A DNA stretch of 64,000 bases from Pseudomonas sp. LD120 (GTDB lineage: Bacteria > Pseudomonadota > Gammaproteobacteria > Pseudomonadales > Pseudomonadaceae). Made by a program: the position numbers and the translations under genes. The notes beneath the pieces are model-generated. The model was given only the letters and a program-made list of their open reading frames with translations. It searched no databases and was not told the DNA's origin. The stretch lies in assembly GCF_009861525.1 (NCBI RefSeq), contig NZ_WVHL01000001.1, positions 372,001-436,000 of the forward strand, written 5' to 3'. Positions 26,984 to 36,066 of the stretch are shown piece after piece (within the stretch, counting starts at the first letter, position 1; every line of letters begins with the position of its first letter).

Positions 26984-27007
26984 CATGCCGATCGGAAAAA
27001 ACGGACG

Positions 27008-27454
27008 CTACAGGACCAAGCCCAGTTCGTGCTTGACCAGGCACAGTAGCTTGTCGGTGTCGATGGGTTTGAGCAGGAAGTCCACCACGCTCAGGTGCAT
27101 GGCGGCGATGGCGTCACGCACATCGGCGTCACCAGAGATGATGATGATCGGCAACGCCGCCCGCTCCGACTCACGCACCCGGCGAATCAGGTCCAGGCCA
27201 CCGCACGGGGCCATGCGCAGATCGGTAACCAGCAAGCCGATGGACTTGTTCGACTCGAGCATCTGAAGTGCGGCCTTGCCACTGGCAGCGGTCAGGCAAT
27301 GGATACCGTCCAGGCCAAGAATCTCCGCCAGTAACTCTCGCGCTTCCCGATCATCATCAACGATCAACACCCGCTGAGCCGGCAGGTCGGGTTCCAGCAT
27401 GACCGCACTCAGCGCCTCGCGCTCGGCGTCGCTCAAAATATCGTGATCGGACAT
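27008..27454 (-). CDS. Single-domain response regulator (REC)
   Basis: 148-residue CheY-like receiver with a 27-residue N-terminal extension and no output domain. The acidic pocket is in VLIVDDDREAR, the phosphoacceptor Asp in LLVTDLRMAPCGGLDL, Thr/Ser region IIIISGDAD and the Lys in FLLKPIDTD; all conserved. The start MSDHDILSD at 27454 was preferred; a longer frame upstream looks non-coding. No histidine kinase lies next to it. It is divergent from the DUF294 gene over 250 bp. Confidence 0.85.
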   Translation of the reverse strand: MSDHDILSDAEREALSAVMLEPDLPAQRVLIVDDDREARELLAEILGLDGIHCLTAASGKAALQMLESNKSIGLLVTDLRMAPCGGLDLIRRVRESERAALPIIIISGDADVRDAIAAMHLSVVDFLLKPIDTDKLLCLVKHELGLVL

Positions 27455-27704
27455 ACGTTTCTCTACACATGAACGGACCAATCCCCTAGCAAAGTGGTCA
27501 GACATCGCTAAGCAGATCTTCAATGTGCACTTCGTCGGAAAATTTGCCAAGCACCTTGAATAAGCCTTTTTTGCATTACTCGCTGCGCCCTTAAAGCCCA
27601 CTGCCTCGCGACCTAGACTTACGTCCAATGGGCACTGGCTACCTGGAGGCCGACCATTGCCGTGATACGACCACAATAAATCCAAAAAGACTGCGGTAAT
27701 CGTT

Positions 27705-29639
27705 ATGAGTAAAGCGGACGCCTTCACCCAGGCCGGGAAGACCGCGGTGTTGCAAAACATTCAAGGGACCATCCAGTTCCTGCAGCGATTCCCGCCCTTC
27801 AATCAGATGGAAAACACCCACCTGGCCTACCTGGTGGAACAATGCCAACTGCGCTTCTACGGCCCGGGCGACAGCATCATCAAGCCGGCCGACGGCCCGG
27901 TCGAACACTTCTACATCGTCAAGCAGGGCCGCGTGGTCGGCGAGCGTACCCACGCCGCCAAGGGCAGCACCGAAACCACCTTCGAGATCACCACCGGCGA
28001 GTGCTTTCCCCTGGCCGCCCTGCTCGGAGAACGGGCGACCCGCACCGAACATCGAGCTGCCGAAGACACCTTCTGCCTGCAACTGAACAAAAGCGCCTTC
28101 ATCAAACTCTTCGCCTTGTCCGACGAATTCCGCGATTTCGCCTTGCGCGGAGTCAGCAGCCTGCTGGATCAGGTCAATCAGCAGGTCAAGCAAAAGGCCG
28201 TGGAAACCCTCGGCACCCAATACTCGCTGAACACCCGCCTGGGCGAGCTGGCCATGCGTCATCCGGTCGCCTGCTCCCCACAGATGCCGCTGCGTGAGGC
28301 CGTGGCGCTGATGCACGAGCAACAGGTAGGCAGCATCGTGGTGGTGAACGAGCACAAGGCGCCCTTGGGGATTTTCACCCTGAGGGACCTGCGCCAGGTA
28401 GTCGCAGACCGCACCCAGGACCTCAACCAGCCCATCGAACAGCACATGACCCAGGCCCCTTTCTTCCTCAGCCCGGACCACAGTGCCTTCGACGCCGCCA
28501 TCGCCATGACCGAGCGCCATATCGCCCACGTATGCCTGGTGAAAGACCAGCGCCTGTGCGGCGTGGTCTCCGAGCGCGACCTGTTTTCCCTGCAACGGGT
28601 CGATCTGGTGCACCTGGCCCGGACCATCCGCAATGCTCCCAGGGTGGAACACCTGGTGGCGCTGCGGGGCGAGATCGGCCAACTGGTGGAACGCATGCTG
28701 GCCCACGGCGCCTCGTCGACCCAGATCACCCACATCATCACCCTGCTCAACGACCACACCGTATGCCGGGTGATCGAGTTGACCCTGGCGGACAAGGGCG
28801 ACCCCGGCGTGCCCTTCAGTTGGCTGTGCTTCGGCAGCGAAGGCCGGCGCGAACAGACCCTGCACACCGACCAGGACAACGGCATCCTGTTCGAAGCCCG
28901 GGACGCGGCCCACGCCGCAGAGATCCGCGGCCAGCTGCTACCCATCGCCCAGCAGATCAACCAAAGCCTGGCGCTGTGCGGCTTTACCCTGTGCAAGGGC
29001 AACATCATGGCCGGCAACCCCGAGCTGTGCTTGTCCCGCGCCGAATGGGCCCGACGCTTTGCCGCCTTCATCCGCGAGGCAACGCCGGAAAACCTCCTGG
29101 CTTCGAGCATCTATTTCGACCTGCGGGTGGTCTGGGGCGATGAGCAAGGCGCCGAACAACTGCGCCGGGCCATCCTCGACCAAGTGGGCGACAACCGTCT
29201 GTTCCAGCGCATGATGGCGGAAAACGCCTTGCGCCAACGCCCGCCGGTGGGGCGCTTTCGCGAGTTCGTGCTGGCCCGCAAGAACGGCGAAAAGGCCACC
29301 CTCGACCTCAAGGTCCAGGGCCTCACGCCCTTCGTCGATGGCGCCCGGCTGCTGGCCCTGGCCAACGGCATCGGCGCCATCAACACCCTGGAGCGCCTGC
29401 GCCAACTGGTGTCCAAGCAAGTCATCGACCCCCTGGACGGTGCCGCCTATGAAGAGGCCTACCACTTCATCCAGCAGACCCGCATGCAGCAACACCAACG
29501 CCAGACCCGGGAAAACCAGCCCTATTCCAATCGCGTCGACCCCGACAGCCTCAATCACCTGGACCGGCGCATCCTGCGCGAGTCCCTGCGCCAGGCCCAG
29601 CGCCTGCAAAGCAGTCTGGCCCTACGCTATCAGTTATGA
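27705..29639 (+). CDS. cNMP-binding / CBS / DUF294 nucleotidyltransferase-like protein
   Basis: 644-residue cytoplasmic protein with four parts: a cyclic-nucleotide-binding (Crp-like) domain at ~20-135 (FYGPGDSIIKPADGPVEHFYIV), two CBS motifs at ~180-300 (MHEQQVGSIVVVNEHK; MTERHIAHVCLVKD), a DUF294 nucleotidyltransferase-like domain with GSEGRREQTLHTDQDNGIL (~385-405), and a DUF294 C-terminal helical domain. This layout is GlnD-like in the catalytic loop, pointing to nucleotide transfer onto a protein, but no substrate is known. It is followed after 10 bp by a DEDDh exonuclease gene; the pair recurs in pseudomonads. Confidence 0.88.
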   Translation: MSKADAFTQAGKTAVLQNIQGTIQFLQRFPPFNQMENTHLAYLVEQCQLRFYGPGDSIIKPADGPVEHFYIVKQGRVVGERTHAAKGSTETTFEITTGECFPLAALLGERATRTEHRAAEDTFCLQLNKSAFIKLFALSDEFRDFALRGVSSLLDQVNQQVKQKAVETLGTQYSLNTRLGELAMRHPVACSPQMPLREAVALMHEQQVGSIVVVNEHKAPLGIFTLRDLRQVVADRTQDLNQPIEQHMTQAPFFLSPDHSAFDAAIAMTERHIAHVCLVKDQRLCGVVSERDLFSLQRVDLVHLARTIRNAPRVEHLVALRGEIGQLVERMLAHGASSTQITHIITLLNDHTVCRVIELTLADKGDPGVPFSWLCFGSEGRREQTLHTDQDNGILFEARDAAHAAEIRGQLLPIAQQINQSLALCGFTLCKGNIMAGNPELCLSRAEWARRFAAFIREATPENLLASSIYFDLRVVWGDEQGAEQLRRAILDQVGDNRLFQRMMAENALRQRPPVGRFREFVLARKNGEKATLDLKVQGLTPFVDGARLLALANGIGAINTLERLRQLVSKQVIDPLDGAAYEEAYHFIQQTRMQQHQRQTRENQPYSNRVDPDSLNHLDRRILRESLRQAQRLQSSLALRYQL

Positions 29640-29649
29640 GTTATCAGTC

Positions 29650-30357
29650 ATGAGTCTGTTTGCCTGGTTCCGTCCCGCCGTCAGCGCCCTGAGCACCGAG
29701 CAACAACAACGCCGCGACCGCCTACCCAGCTTCACCCAATGGGGTGAGTGCAGCCTGCGGGAACAACGCTGGGTGGTAGTGGACGTGGAAACCACCGGCC
29801 TCAATCTCAACCGCGACCAGGTACTGTCGATCGGCGCAGTGGTGATCGAGGACGGCGCCATCGACTTCAGCCAGCAATTCGAACGCACCCTGCAACGCGA
29901 AGGCCACAAGCTCAGCCCCAGCGTGCTGATCCATGGCCTGGGGCCCAGCGCCATCGCCGCCGGCTGCGATCCGGTGGAGGCCCTGCTGGCGTTCATGGAG
30001 TTCGTCGGTGACAGCCCGCTCCTGGCCTTTCATGCCCCCTTTGACCAGCACATGCTCGGCCGGGCATTGAAGGACAGCCTGGGCTACCGTCTGCAACAGC
30101 GCTTCCTCGACGTCGCCGACATGGCGCCCTTGCTGTGCCCTCAGGCTCATCTTCGTGAAGCCGGGCTCGATGACTGGATCCAGTGGTTCAATCTGCATGT
30201 GGTGGAACGCCACCACGCCGCGGCCGACGCCCTGGCCACTGCGGAGCTGGCGCTGATCCTGTTCAATCGCGCACGCCAACAGCAGATCGACAGCCCATTG
30301 GACCTGCAACAGCGCCTGAGCCAGTGGAAGCGCCGCCAGCAGGCGCCCTCGTTCTAG
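29650..30357 (+). CDS. DEDDh 3'-5' exonuclease (DnaQ-like)
   Basis: 235-residue exonuclease of the DnaQ/RNase T superfamily. The motifs are present in order: VVDVETTGLNLN (Asp-x-Glu, ~45), LAFHAPFDQHMLG (Asp, ~125), and HHAAADALATAEL (His and Asp of DEDDh, ~195). It starts at 29650 only 10 bp after the DUF294 gene, so they share an operon. Substrate (DNA repair or small RNA) cannot be told. Confidence 0.88.
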   Translation: MSLFAWFRPAVSALSTEQQQRRDRLPSFTQWGECSLREQRWVVVDVETTGLNLNRDQVLSIGAVVIEDGAIDFSQQFERTLQREGHKLSPSVLIHGLGPSAIAAGCDPVEALLAFMEFVGDSPLLAFHAPFDQHMLGRALKDSLGYRLQQRFLDVADMAPLLCPQAHLREAGLDDWIQWFNLHVVERHHAAADALATAELALILFNRARQQQIDSPLDLQQRLSQWKRRQQAPSF

Positions 30358-30551
30358 TCCTCGACCCTCCGCCCCGGGCAGCGCCGTCCCCCTGAGCCCA
30401 GGCTTTGCCCGGCCTATCGCATCGGCGCAGTTGGAGTTCATGACCTGCCCCTGCGGGCGCAGGCCCCCGGCGGCATTCATCAGTGCCCAGCGCCTGCCAG
30501 CAGGCCACCGACCAGCGCCAATTGCGCGGCGGTTTCGCCTCTGCCACAATC

Positions 30552-30570
30552 GCGAATAATTCTCGTTATT
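30552..30570. promoter_or_regulatory. Fur box upstream of the ECF sigma gene
   Basis: On the minus strand AATAACGAGAATTATTCGC matches 13 of 19 positions of the Fur consensus GATAATGATAATCATTATC. It lies 26 bp before the sigma-factor start, as expected for an iron-starvation sigma. The rest of 30358-30595 shows nothing else. Confidence 0.7.
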
Positions 30571-30595
30571 TTAAACTTCTGATGGGTGCTCCCCC

Positions 30596-31114
30596 TTGTC
30601 GTCAGTCCAAAGCCCTCGCAATGAGCTGGTTGGCGCGTTGTATCGCGACCACCGCCGTTGGTTGTTGGGCTGGTTGCGGCGCAACGTGGCCTGCGCGCAA
30701 CGGGCCGAGGACTTGAGCCAAGACACTTTCGTTCGGCTGCTGGGCCGCGACGGGCTCAAAGCGCCCCGGGAGCCACGGGCCTTTCTGCTGGCCATTGCCA
30801 AGGGCCTGCTGTTCGATCATTTCCGCCGCGCAGCCCTGGAACAGGCCTACCTCAACGAACTGATGCTGATCCCCGAAAGCGAGCACCCCTCGCCGGAGGA
30901 GCAGCAGATGATCCTCGAAGACCTCAAGGCCATCGACCGCCTGCTGGGCAAACTCTCCAGCAAGGCACGCATGGCCTTCCTCTATAACCGCCTCGACGGC
31001 CTGAGCCACGCCGAGATCGCCGCACGACTCGGGGTTTCGGTGCCGCGGGTGCGCCAGTACCTTGCCCAGGGCATTCGCCAGTGCTACATCGCCCTGTATG
31101 GGGAACCGCTATGA
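30596..31114 (+). CDS. fiuI: Iron-starvation ECF sigma factor (FecI/FiuI-like)
   Basis: 172-residue sigma70-family ECF factor: region 2 in residues ~8-75 (LYRDHRRWLLGWLRRNV...AEDLSQDTFVRLLGR) and region 4 in ~115-165 (SKARMAFLYNRLDGLSHAEIAARLGVSVPRVRQYL). It would direct transcription of the TonB receptor downstream when the surface signal arrives. TTG at 30596 is the only sensible start. The gene order sigma-FecR-receptor beside a GST and creDCB matches PA0472-PA0470 (fiuIRA, ferrichrome) as I recall, hence the symbol; the ligand is inferred. Confidence 0.85.
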   Translation: MSSVQSPRNELVGALYRDHRRWLLGWLRRNVACAQRAEDLSQDTFVRLLGRDGLKAPREPRAFLLAIAKGLLFDHFRRAALEQAYLNELMLIPESEHPSPEEQQMILEDLKAIDRLLGKLSSKARMAFLYNRLDGLSHAEIAARLGVSVPRVRQYLAQGIRQCYIALYGEPL

Positions 31115-32088
31115 CCCCCATCAGTTCCAAACCGGTCTCGGCCCAGGTGCTGGACGCGGCCATCGCCTGGCAACTGGCCCTGGATGGCGGCGCCAGCGCA
31201 CTGGAGCGCGAAGAGTTCGCCAAATGGCACGCCGCCCATGAAGAACACGCCCGGGCCTGGCGCCAGCTGAGCATGCTCGACCAGCGCTTCAGCGTCGCCT
31301 CGGGGCCTGCGCGCAACGCCTTGCTGCAATCGCGCGAAGGCCTGCGCCGGCAGGTGCGCAAATTGGGACGTGGGTTCGCCAGTGTGGCACTGGTGGTCGG
31401 GCTGGCGCTGTTTGCCGGGGAGCGTTACCTGCCAGTGGATTACTGGCTGGCCGAGCAACGTACCGCCACCGGTGAGCAGCGCACCCTGCGCCTGAGCGAC
31501 GGCACGCGGATCAACCTCAACACCCACAGTGCGCTGGATGTGCGCTTCGATGAACAGCAGCGGCGAATCGTGCTTCAGGCAGGTGAGATCCTCATCGAGA
31601 CTGGGCACAACGACGGCCGCCCCTTCATCGTCGAAACCCGCGACGGCAGGATGCGCGCCCTGGGCACGCGGTTCCTGGTCCAGCGTGAAGACCGGGGCAC
31701 GCGCCTCGGGGTGCTGCAATCGGCGGTGGCGGCACGACCGCAAGCCGCTCAGGACGAGCACGTGTTCAAGCAGGGCCAGCAAGTGCTGATGCACCGCGAT
31801 GGCCTGAACCCGTTGCCCCCCCTGAATCCGGGGGCCGACGCCTGGAGCCGGGGCATGCTGGTGGTGGACAACGCGCGCCTGGGTGACCTGATCAAGGAGC
31901 TGGGACGTTACCGTCGCGGCTACCTGGGCGTCGCCCCGGAAGTGGCCGACCTGCGCATTACCGGCAGCTTTCCGCTGCAGGACACTGACCTGGCGCTCAA
32001 TGCCCTGTTGCCCACCCTGCCGGTGACGATCGAGCGGCACACCGACTGGTGGGTGACCGTGGCGGCCAAGGCCGACGCCAAGCGCTGA
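31111..32088 (+). CDS. fiuR: FecR-family anti-sigma regulator (FiuR-like)
   Basis: 325-residue inner-membrane anti-sigma/co-regulator. Cytoplasmic DUF4880-type N-terminus (AIAWQLALDGGASALEREEFAKWHAAHEEHARAW), one membrane helix at ~88-106, then the periplasmic FecR domain (GEQRTLRLSDGTRINLNTHSAL near 135, GTRFLVQR) and C-terminal STN-interacting segment. It overlaps the sigma gene by 4 bp (ATGA). It receives the signal from the receptor's STN domain through TonB. Confidence 0.88.
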   Translation: MTPISSKPVSAQVLDAAIAWQLALDGGASALEREEFAKWHAAHEEHARAWRQLSMLDQRFSVASGPARNALLQSREGLRRQVRKLGRGFASVALVVGLALFAGERYLPVDYWLAEQRTATGEQRTLRLSDGTRINLNTHSALDVRFDEQQRRIVLQAGEILIETGHNDGRPFIVETRDGRMRALGTRFLVQREDRGTRLGVLQSAVAARPQAAQDEHVFKQGQQVLMHRDGLNPLPPLNPGADAWSRGMLVVDNARLGDLIKELGRYRRGYLGVAPEVADLRITGSFPLQDTDLALNALLPTLPVTIERHTDWWVTVAAKADAKR

Positions 32089-32107
32089 GGTCGGTTTCGC
32101 GGCCTTC

Positions 32108-32152
32108 GCCAGCCAGCCGGCTCCTGCACCGTCTCGGCAGGGGCTGGCTGGC
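32108..32152. repeat. REP-type hairpin between fiuR and fiuA
   Basis: GCCAGCCAGCC (32108-32118) and GGCTGGCTGGC (32142-32152), a perfect 11-bp inverted repeat. It could terminate the sigma/anti-sigma transcript before the separately controlled receptor gene. Confidence 0.6.
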
Positions 32153-32266
32153 CGGCGAGTCACCCCACCAATTTGAATCTAAATTATTTTCAATCCGCCC
32201 TATCACTTTTCCAATCTCGTGCGGCACCTAGGCAATTGCGAAAGTTTTACATTCAGGAGCCGCCCT

Positions 32267-34696
32267 ATGTCCCGCTCGCTAGACACCCTGTTACGCCCCA
32301 GCCTGCTGGCTGTCGCCATCGCCCTCTGCGCCCCGCTGGCCAGCCAAGGACTGATGGCCGCCGAGCAAGCGTCCAGCGTGCGCGCCTACGACCTGCCGGC
32401 CGCGCCCCTGGCCAGCACCCTGAACCAGATTGCCAGTCAGGCTGGCCTGGCCCTGAGCCTGAATCCGTCTCTGGCGGCAGGCAAGACCTCGGCTCCAGTC
32501 AATGGCCAGTTCGACGCCCCGAGCGCCTTGCGCGAAGCCCTGCGCGGTACCGGTCTGTACTTGCAACGCAGCGGCGCCGGCAGCTACAGCCTGGTGGCGA
32601 TCACCGACGATGTGGTGACCCTGGCGCAAACCAACATCACCGGCCAACAGGCTGGCGAAAGTGCCTGGGGCCCGGTCGACGGCTACCTCGCCACACGCAC
32701 CGCCGCCGGCACCAAGACCGACACCGCGCTGGTTGAAGCGCCGCGCTCGATTTCCGTCGCCACCCGCCAACAGATGGAAGACCGCAACGTCCAGAACCTA
32801 GACGATGCCGTGCGTTACATGCCCGGGATTGTTTCTGCCAGCTACGGCAGCGACACCCGCTACGACTGGATGCGGGTCCGGGGCTTCGAGCCCACCCAGT
32901 TCCTCGACGGCCTGCCCCTGCCCCGCGGCGTGTATGCCAACCCGAAAGCCGAAACCTGGAACCTCGACCGCCTGGCCCTGCTGCGCGGCCCGGCGTCCTC
33001 GGTGTATGGCCAGACCCCGCCGGGTGGCCTGCTGGACATGGTCAGCCGCCGCCCCAGCGCAGACACCAGCCATGCCGTGCAGATCCAGTACGGCAGCGAC
33101 AACTACCGCCAGATCAACTTCGCCAGCACCGGCAAGATCGACGATCAAGGCCAGTTCCTCTACGGGCTCAGCGGCGTGGTGCGCGATGCCGACACCCAGG
33201 TCGACCACATCGACAACAAGCGCTACAACATCGCCCCCAGCCTGACCTGGAACATCGATCGCGACACCAGCCTGACCCTGCTGACCCAGTTCACCCGCGA
33301 CGATACCGGCGCCACCAGCCAGTTCATGCCGATCCAGGGCACCAAGATCAAGTCGCCACTGGGTGAGGTTTCCCATCACAAGAACCTGGGCGACCCGGAC
33401 TACGAATTCTACGACCGTACTTACTACGCCCTGGGCTACGCCTTCGAGCACCGCTTCAACGACATCTGGCAGTTCCGCCAAAACCTGCGCTACACCAAGT
33501 CGGAGCTGTCCTTCCAGCAGTTGACCGTGGGCTCTTACGCCTACGCCCCGGCTGACGCGGCGGGCAACATCAGCCGTACCTCGACCAACGTCAACGAGGA
33601 CATCGGCCAGTTCGCGGTCGACAACAACGTCCAGGCCAACTTCACCACCGGCGACATCGAGCACACCGTGCTCATTGGCCTGGATCACCAGCGCACCAGC
33701 ACTTCATACCTGTCGATCTATGGCGACGGGGGCAAAACCAATATCTTCAACCCGGTCTACGGCCAGCCAATCGTCCGCCCGGCGCGCGCCGGCGCCTATT
33801 ACGACTACGACCAGACAACCATCCAGACTGGCCTCTACGTCCAGGACCAGATGGCCCTGGACCAATGGCGCCTGACCCTGGGTGGCCGTGAGGACTGGGT
33901 GCACCAGGGCACCACCTACCTCAACAAGAATGACGTGACCAACACCGATCGCAGCAAGAACTTCAGTGGCAATGCGGCGCTGAGCTATGTCTTCGACTCG
34001 GGCGTCGTGCCTTACCTGTCCTACGCCGAGTCGTTCCAGCCCGCCAGCAACGCCAGCGTCTCGCCGACCGAATCGTACAAGCCCACGCAGGGCCAGCAGT
34101 GGGAACTGGGCATCAAGTATCAGCCGCCGGGGTCGAACACGCTGCTGAGCGCGGCGATCTATGACCTGACACAGAAAAATGTCCTGGTGACCAGCATCGG
34201 AGCAGGAGGCGAGTCGATCACCAACCAGACCGGCGAAGTGAAGGTCAAAGGCCTGGAATTGGAAGCGGTATCCGACGTGACCGACAACCTCAAGGTCATC
34301 GCGGCGTACACCCTGGCCAAGTCCGAGGTGCAAAAAGGCATTTACAAAGGCAACCGCCTGCAACTGATGCCCAACCAACAAGCCTCCCTGTGGACCGACT
34401 ACACCTGGCACACCGGCATGCTCGACGGCTTCGGCGTGGGGGCCGGCGCCCGCTACACCGGCAATACCTATGGCGACCAGGGCAATACCTGGCTGGGCAA
34501 GGCCAACGCCTACACAGTGTTCGATGCCGCCGTGCACTACGACCTGGGCCGCCTGGACAACAGCCTCAAGGGTGCGTCGCTGAAACTCAACGCCAGCAAC
34601 CTGTTCGACAAGGACTACCTGTCCACCTGTGACGCTTCCTACTGCTACTTCGGCGATCAGCGCAGCGTGGTCGCCAGCGCCACCTATCAATGGTAA
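32267..34696 (+). CDS. fiuA: TonB-dependent siderophore receptor with STN domain (FiuA-like)
   Basis: 809-residue outer-membrane transducer. Signal peptide ~1-35 (LLAVAIALCAPLASQG...AAEQ), STN signalling domain ~40-115 (VRAYDLPAAPLASTLNQIASQAG), plug domain from ~145 (ALVEAPRSISVATRQQMEDRNVQ), then the 22-strand barrel ending in the aromatic YQW. The STN domain shows it signals to the FecR protein upstream. Ferrichrome is the likely ligand from synteny with fiuA; this is not proven by the sequence. The ATG at 32267 follows CAGGAG. Confidence 0.88.
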   Translation: MSRSLDTLLRPSLLAVAIALCAPLASQGLMAAEQASSVRAYDLPAAPLASTLNQIASQAGLALSLNPSLAAGKTSAPVNGQFDAPSALREALRGTGLYLQRSGAGSYSLVAITDDVVTLAQTNITGQQAGESAWGPVDGYLATRTAAGTKTDTALVEAPRSISVATRQQMEDRNVQNLDDAVRYMPGIVSASYGSDTRYDWMRVRGFEPTQFLDGLPLPRGVYANPKAETWNLDRLALLRGPASSVYGQTPPGGLLDMVSRRPSADTSHAVQIQYGSDNYRQINFASTGKIDDQGQFLYGLSGVVRDADTQVDHIDNKRYNIAPSLTWNIDRDTSLTLLTQFTRDDTGATSQFMPIQGTKIKSPLGEVSHHKNLGDPDYEFYDRTYYALGYAFEHRFNDIWQFRQNLRYTKSELSFQQLTVGSYAYAPADAAGNISRTSTNVNEDIGQFAVDNNVQANFTTGDIEHTVLIGLDHQRTSTSYLSIYGDGGKTNIFNPVYGQPIVRPARAGAYYDYDQTTIQTGLYVQDQMALDQWRLTLGGREDWVHQGTTYLNKNDVTNTDRSKNFSGNAALSYVFDSGVVPYLSYAESFQPASNASVSPTESYKPTQGQQWELGIKYQPPGSNTLLSAAIYDLTQKNVLVTSIGAGGESITNQTGEVKVKGLELEAVSDVTDNLKVIAAYTLAKSEVQKGIYKGNRLQLMPNQQASLWTDYTWHTGMLDGFGVGAGARYTGNTYGDQGNTWLGKANAYTVFDAAVHYDLGRLDNSLKGASLKLNASNLFDKDYLSTCDASYCYFGDQRSVVASATYQW

Positions 34697-34713
34697 TCGG
34701 TTGAGTTAACCAC

Positions 34714-34738
34714 CCGGCCGTCCGGCAAGGACGGCCGG
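34714..34738. terminator. Hairpin between receptor and PepSY gene
   Basis: CCGGCCGTCC and GGACGGCCGG with a 5-base loop, a perfect 10-bp stem in the 63-bp gap. No T-run; it may reduce read-through rather than stop it. Confidence 0.5.
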
Positions 34739-34759
34739 AGTGTGTCTGAAGGCTAAGCA

Positions 34760-35881
34760 ATGAAAAGCACGACCATCCGCCGCTGGTCCTTGATCCACAC
34801 CGGGTCCAGCCTGATCTGCACGATGTTTCTGCTGCTGCTCGCGCTCACCGGGCTGCCGCTGATCTTCCACCATGAGATCGACCACCTGCTGGGGGACGCG
34901 CCCCAACTGCGGGAGCTGCCCGCCGACACCCCGCGCCTGGACCTGCAACAGCTGGTCAAGGCCGCCGAGGCTCACCGCCCCGGCGAAGTCATGCAGTACT
35001 TCGGCTGGGACGCCGACGAACCCAACGGCGTGATGACGATCATGGCCAGAACCGCCGGCACCGAGCCCAATTCATCCCACACCTTCATGCTCGATGCCCG
35101 CACCGGCGAGGCCGTGGCCATGCCCTCGGCCAACGGCGGGTTGATGATGGTCATGCTGCGCCTGCATGTGGATATGTTTGCCGGGCTGCCGGGCAAACTG
35201 CTGCTGGCCTTCATGGGCCTGCTGTTTGTGCTGGCGATCGTCTCCGGCACGGTACTCTACATGCCGTTCATGCGCCGCTTGAAATTCGCCAGCGTGCGTC
35301 AGGACAAGTCCAGCCGCCTGCGCTGGCTCGACCTGCACAACCTGATCGGCGTGGTGACCCTGAGCTGGGCCCTGGTGGTGGGGGTGACCGGGGTGATCAG
35401 CGCCTGTGCCGACCTGATCATCGCCGCCTGGCGCAACGACAGCCTCAGCGCCATGGTCGCGCCCTACCGCGACGCCCCGCCGCTGACCTCGCTGGCTCCC
35501 GCCAGCCGTCTGCTGGAGATCGCCAGGGAAGCCGCCCCGGGCATGCGCCCGGATTTCATCGCCTTTCCCGGCACGCGCTTTTCCAGCGAGCATCATTACG
35601 CGGTGTTCCTCAAGGGCGGCAGCCACCTGACCTCGCACCTGCTGACCCCGGTGCTGATCGACGCCCGCACCCTGCAGGTCACCGCCGTCGGCGAGCGGCC
35701 GTGGTACATGGACGCCATGGGCATGTCCCAACCGCTGCATTTCGGCGACTACGGTGGCCTGCCGATGAAGCTGCTGTGGGCGGCGCTGGACGTCCTGACC
35801 CTCATTGTCCTGGGCAGCGGCCTGTACCTGTGGATCGTTCGGCGGCGGGCCGGCAAACCCACCCGGGAGGGGCGCCGATGA
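34760..35881 (+). CDS. PepSY-domain transmembrane protein
   Basis: 373-residue inner-membrane protein of the PepSY_TM family: membrane helices near residues 15-38, 148-172, 195-220 and 340-362, with PepSY-like periplasmic parts between and conserved HxxxG (LIHTGSSLICTMFLLLLALTGLPLIFHHEID; WLDLHNLIGVVTL). Homologues beside siderophore receptors (for example FoxB/FiuC types) help release iron from the siderophore. It follows the receptor by 63 bp and overlaps the next small gene by 4 bp. Confidence 0.85.
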   Translation: MKSTTIRRWSLIHTGSSLICTMFLLLLALTGLPLIFHHEIDHLLGDAPQLRELPADTPRLDLQQLVKAAEAHRPGEVMQYFGWDADEPNGVMTIMARTAGTEPNSSHTFMLDARTGEAVAMPSANGGLMMVMLRLHVDMFAGLPGKLLLAFMGLLFVLAIVSGTVLYMPFMRRLKFASVRQDKSSRLRWLDLHNLIGVVTLSWALVVGVTGVISACADLIIAAWRNDSLSAMVAPYRDAPPLTSLAPASRLLEIAREAAPGMRPDFIAFPGTRFSSEHHYAVFLKGGSHLTSHLLTPVLIDARTLQVTAVGERPWYMDAMGMSQPLHFGDYGGLPMKLLWAALDVLTLIVLGSGLYLWIVRRRAGKPTREGRR

Positions 35882-36066
35882 ATCCGCGGCAAGCGAATTT
35901 CTGGAAGGTCTTCGGCGCGCCCCTGGCGCTTGGCCTGTTGAGCGCCGCCGGGCTGTTCGCCGCGTTGCTGGGTGACGGCGTCTGGGACAGCCTGAGCTGG
36001 CTGGGCCTGGGCCTACCGACCCTGATCGCCCTGCACGGCCTGTTGCGACGCAAGCCGGCGACCTGA
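35878..36066 (+). CDS. Small membrane protein coupled to the PepSY gene
   Basis: 62-residue protein with two hydrophobic helices (about 12-30 and 37-53) and a basic tail (LLRRKPAT). Its ATG overlaps the PepSY stop (ATGA), which indicates translational coupling and a shared role. The 3' 54 bp overlap the convergent gene at 36013. No named family is recognised; comparable short proteins often follow PepSY reductase genes. Confidence 0.7.
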   Translation: MNPRQANFWKVFGAPLALGLLSAAGLFAALLGDGVWDSLSWLGLGLPTLIALHGLLRRKPAT

